A stretch of 8,413 bases of DNA from Thermoleophilaceae bacterium (GTDB lineage: Bacteria; Actinomycetota; Thermoleophilia; Solirubrobacterales; Thermoleophilaceae): contig JACCSF010000117.1 in the NCBI GenBank assembly GCA_013813135.1, positions 1-8,413 on the forward strand, in the 5' to 3' direction. The notes below the pieces were generated by a model. That model saw nothing but the letters and a program-made list of their open reading frames with translations. It ran no database searches and was not told the origin of the DNA. Positions within the stretch are counted from its first letter, which is position 1, and every line of letters begins with the position of its first letter. A program made the translations under genes and the position numbers. Positions 7,052 through 8,413 of this stretch are shown piece by piece.

Positions 7052-7444
7052 ATGCCCTCCGAACTCAACCGCCGTGCCGTTTTCGCTGCTGCCGCCGCCT
7101 TCCTCGCGGCGCTCGCGGTCGCGTACGGGCTGAGCAGCCCGGGACAGGCCAGTGAGGGCTCCGGCCCGCCCGGATCCCCCGCCGAGCCGCTCGACGTGGC
7201 TTCCGGGCTGGCCGGCCAGACCACGCTCGGCCAGGCGGAGGCGCTGCCCAGCCTGGTGCGCCGGCCGAAGCCGCCCGCGCCCAAGGCCTCTCCGGTCAAG
7301 GAAGACGTCGCGCCGCCGGCGGAGACTCCGGCCCCCACAGTCGATCCGCAGCCGACCTACGTGGCGCCCACCCCCGCCCCGACTCCCACCCCCACTCCCA
7401 GCCCTCCGACGCAGCCGCCGATCGAGTTCGAAGACTCCGGGTGA
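7052..7444 (+). CDS. Small membrane-anchored or secreted protein with Pro/Thr-rich tail
   Basis: I do not recognise this 130-residue protein as a named family. After a short basic start (MPSELNRR) there is one hydrophobic helix, residues 9-28, rich in Ala, which could be a signal anchor or a signal peptide cleaved near GQA-SE (31-35). The rest is predicted to be unstructured: a Gly/Ser/Pro linker, a segment around 48-70 (DVASGLAGQTTLGQAEALPS), a basic RRPKPPAPK patch, and then alternating Pro-Thr/Pro-Ala before an acidic end, IEFEDSG. Third codon positions are mostly G or C, supporting real coding. No Shine-Dalgarno is visible before the ATG. Its TGA (7442-7444) overlaps a possible GTG of the kinase-fold gene by four bases and is five bases before that gene's ATG, so the two are almost surely one transcript. 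It may span or interact with the cell wall, but function is unknown. Confidence 0.65.
   Translation: MPSELNRRAVFAAAAAFLAALAVAYGLSSPGQASEGSGPPGSPAEPLDVASGLAGQTTLGQAEALPSLVRRPKPPAPKASPVKEDVAPPAETPAPTVDPQPTYVAPTPAPTPTPTPSPPTQPPIEFEDSG
7364..7408 (+). repeat. Low-complexity Pro/Thr-coding tract
   Basis: About 45 bases of C-rich repeats of the CCC-ACC / CCC-ACT type encode APTPAPTPTPTPSPP (residues 105-119 of the small protein). Such tracts can gain or lose units by slippage, and Pro-Thr alternation forms an extended spacer typical of wall-crossing proteins. Confidence 0.7.
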
Positions 7445-7449
7445 CGCCG

Positions 7450-8413
7450 ATGTACGAGCCGACGTCGACCACCTACAGCGCAGCGCCCGACGAAACGCTC
7501 ATCGCCGAGGCGATCGAGGCCCTGCCTCCGACCGGCGACCGCCACCATACGATCGTCCACCTCGAGCATCAGACGGTATGCCTGAGCGTGGCGCGCGCAC
7601 CCGCGAGGGAGGACTGCTGGGTCTGGTTCTCCGCCGCCGCTGCCGAGCGTGCCGAGCTGACGAGCGACCGCCTGCTGCCGCTCGTCTCCGCGGGCAACTT
7701 CGACGGCTGGTTCTACGCCGCGCACGACATCGGGGCGGCCGTGCCCCTGTCGGAGTACCGCCGCATCTCGGAGCTCTCGACCGCCCGCTCGCTGGCGCTG
7801 CTGCTGGGCGTCGCTCGTGCGCTCGACGACGCGGTCAGCCAGGGCAAGCCGCCCTGCGAGGTCACGCCCGACTCCGTGTTCCTCGATCCACGCTTCGGCG
7901 CGATGGTCGGCGACCTCGGGGTGGCGCGCGAGGCGCTCGGCAACCCGGCGGCCGGCGACGATGCCCACGCTGCCTGGGTGGCCCCGGAAGTACTGCGCGG
8001 CGAGGACGCCCATCCGCGCTCCGCCGTCTACTCCTTCGGCGCGATCGCCTACACGCTGCTAACCGGGGGCCCGCCCCACGTCGGCAGCCCGCAGCAGATC
8101 GCGAACGCGAGCCCGCCGCGCCTGAGCGAGGCCCGGCCCGACCTGCCCGCCACGCTCGACACGATCTTCGCGGTGGCGCTGGCGCCAGATCCGCGCAAGC
8201 GCTACGCCACGGCCGCCGAGGCGCGGCACCTGCTGAACCTCGTGATCTACGGCGCGCCGAGCATGCCGGCTCTGGAGGCGTCGCCTCGGTTTCGGCGCAG
8301 CTCCGCAGCCCCCAAGACCGCTCCGGCCCCTCAAGTTCCGCGGGTGCAACCCGCGGTGGAGCGGCATCCGCGTACTGGGCGGGCGCTGGTGGCGCTGCTG
8401 GTGGCCTCAGCGG
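7450..8413 (+). CDS. Ser/Thr protein kinase-fold protein lacking catalytic residues (pseudokinase), membrane-anchored, 3' partial
   Basis: The frame stays open to the window edge (321 codons visible). Numbered from ATG 7450, the C-lobe matches bacterial Hanks-type kinases: VFLDPRFGAMVGDLGVA (143-159), WVAPEVLRG (176-184), VYSFGAIAYTLLTGGPP (193-209) and APDPRKRYATAAEARHLL (245-262). Catalytic features are missing. The HRDxKPxN loop is replaced by PCEVTPDSV (135-143). No glycine-rich loop or VAxK lysine is evident in the N-lobe. The Asp before YSFG is Ala192. DFG survives as DLG (155-157). This predicts a kinase fold acting by binding rather than phosphotransfer. A Pro/basic juxtamembrane stretch (about 280-311) leads into a hydrophobic run, RALVALLVASA, at the edge, probably a TM helix with an outside domain beyond the window. 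ATG 7450 is preferred because GGGTGA (7439-7444) sits five bases upstream. GTG 7441, overlapping the previous stop by four bases, is the alternative. The upstream small Pro-rich membrane protein is a plausible partner. Confidence 0.75.
   Translation, partial: MYEPTSTTYSAAPDETLIAEAIEALPPTGDRHHTIVHLEHQTVCLSVARAPAREDCWVWFSAAAAERAELTSDRLLPLVSAGNFDGWFYAAHDIGAAVPLSEYRRISELSTARSLALLLGVARALDDAVSQGKPPCEVTPDSVFLDPRFGAMVGDLGVAREALGNPAAGDDAHAAWVAPEVLRGEDAHPRSAVYSFGAIAYTLLTGGPPHVGSPQQIANASPPRLSEARPDLPATLDTIFAVALAPDPRKRYATAAEARHLLNLVIYGAPSMPALEASPRFRRSSAAPKTAPAPQVPRVQPAVERHPRTGRALVALLVASA

Noticed and set aside
4978..7338. A 786-codon open frame on the minus strand, opposite the flavoprotein gene.
   Set aside because: It is antisense to a gene with complete family motifs. 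Its product is Arg/Ala/Gly/Pro-rich with no recognisable motif and spans two genes plus an intergenic gap. Long antisense frames arise by chance at this GC content.

Overview
The window is very GC-rich, with strong G/C bias at third codon positions, dense gene packing, several GTG starts and short or overlapping gene junctions. It looks chromosomal and actinobacterial. A deep branch such as Thermoleophilia/Solirubrobacterales is my guess from gene style and cannot be proved from this sequence. I see no rRNA, tRNA, CRISPR array, insertion sequence or phage gene, and no gene-free stretch longer than about 120 bases.

Layout, left to right. (1) Bases 1-54 are probably the last 17 codons of a plus-strand gene that ends tail-to-tail on the next gene. 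(2) Bases 51-1654, minus strand, hold an APC-superfamily amino-acid/choline-type permease broken by a one-base frameshift near 1411/1412. (3) A short gap (1655-1770) holds a hairpin with a T-run on the minus strand and a weak promoter candidate. (4) Bases 1771-3552, minus strand, encode a NhaP2/CvrA-type K+(Na+)/H+ antiporter with a C-terminal TrkA_C domain. (5) A 47-base divergent intergenic region (3553-3599) carries a TANNNT box 6-8 bases before each flanking start codon and no Shine-Dalgarno sequence, which suggests two leaderless transcripts. (6) Bases 3600-4532, plus strand, encode a choline/ethanolamine-kinase-like phosphotransferase. It overlaps (7) 4522-6978, a dimethylglycine/sarcosine dehydrogenase-type flavoprotein with a folate-binding GcvT half. 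(8) Bases 7052-7444 encode a small membrane-anchored or secreted protein with a Pro/Thr-rich tail. (9) From 7450 to the window end runs a Ser/Thr-kinase-fold protein that lacks the key catalytic residues and reaches a transmembrane segment at the window edge.

How they may work together. The kinase-like phosphotransferase and the dehydrogenase are translationally coupled, and a permease of the broad group that includes GABA and choline carriers lies nearby. Together they suggest uptake and catabolism of an N-methylated or hydroxylated amine derived from choline, with methyl groups passed to tetrahydrofolate. The antiporter would serve ion and pH homeostasis, and a tie to osmolyte metabolism is only conjecture. 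The last two genes look like a separate envelope-associated module, a Pro-rich surface protein with a pseudokinase. That module is the least conventional part of the window.
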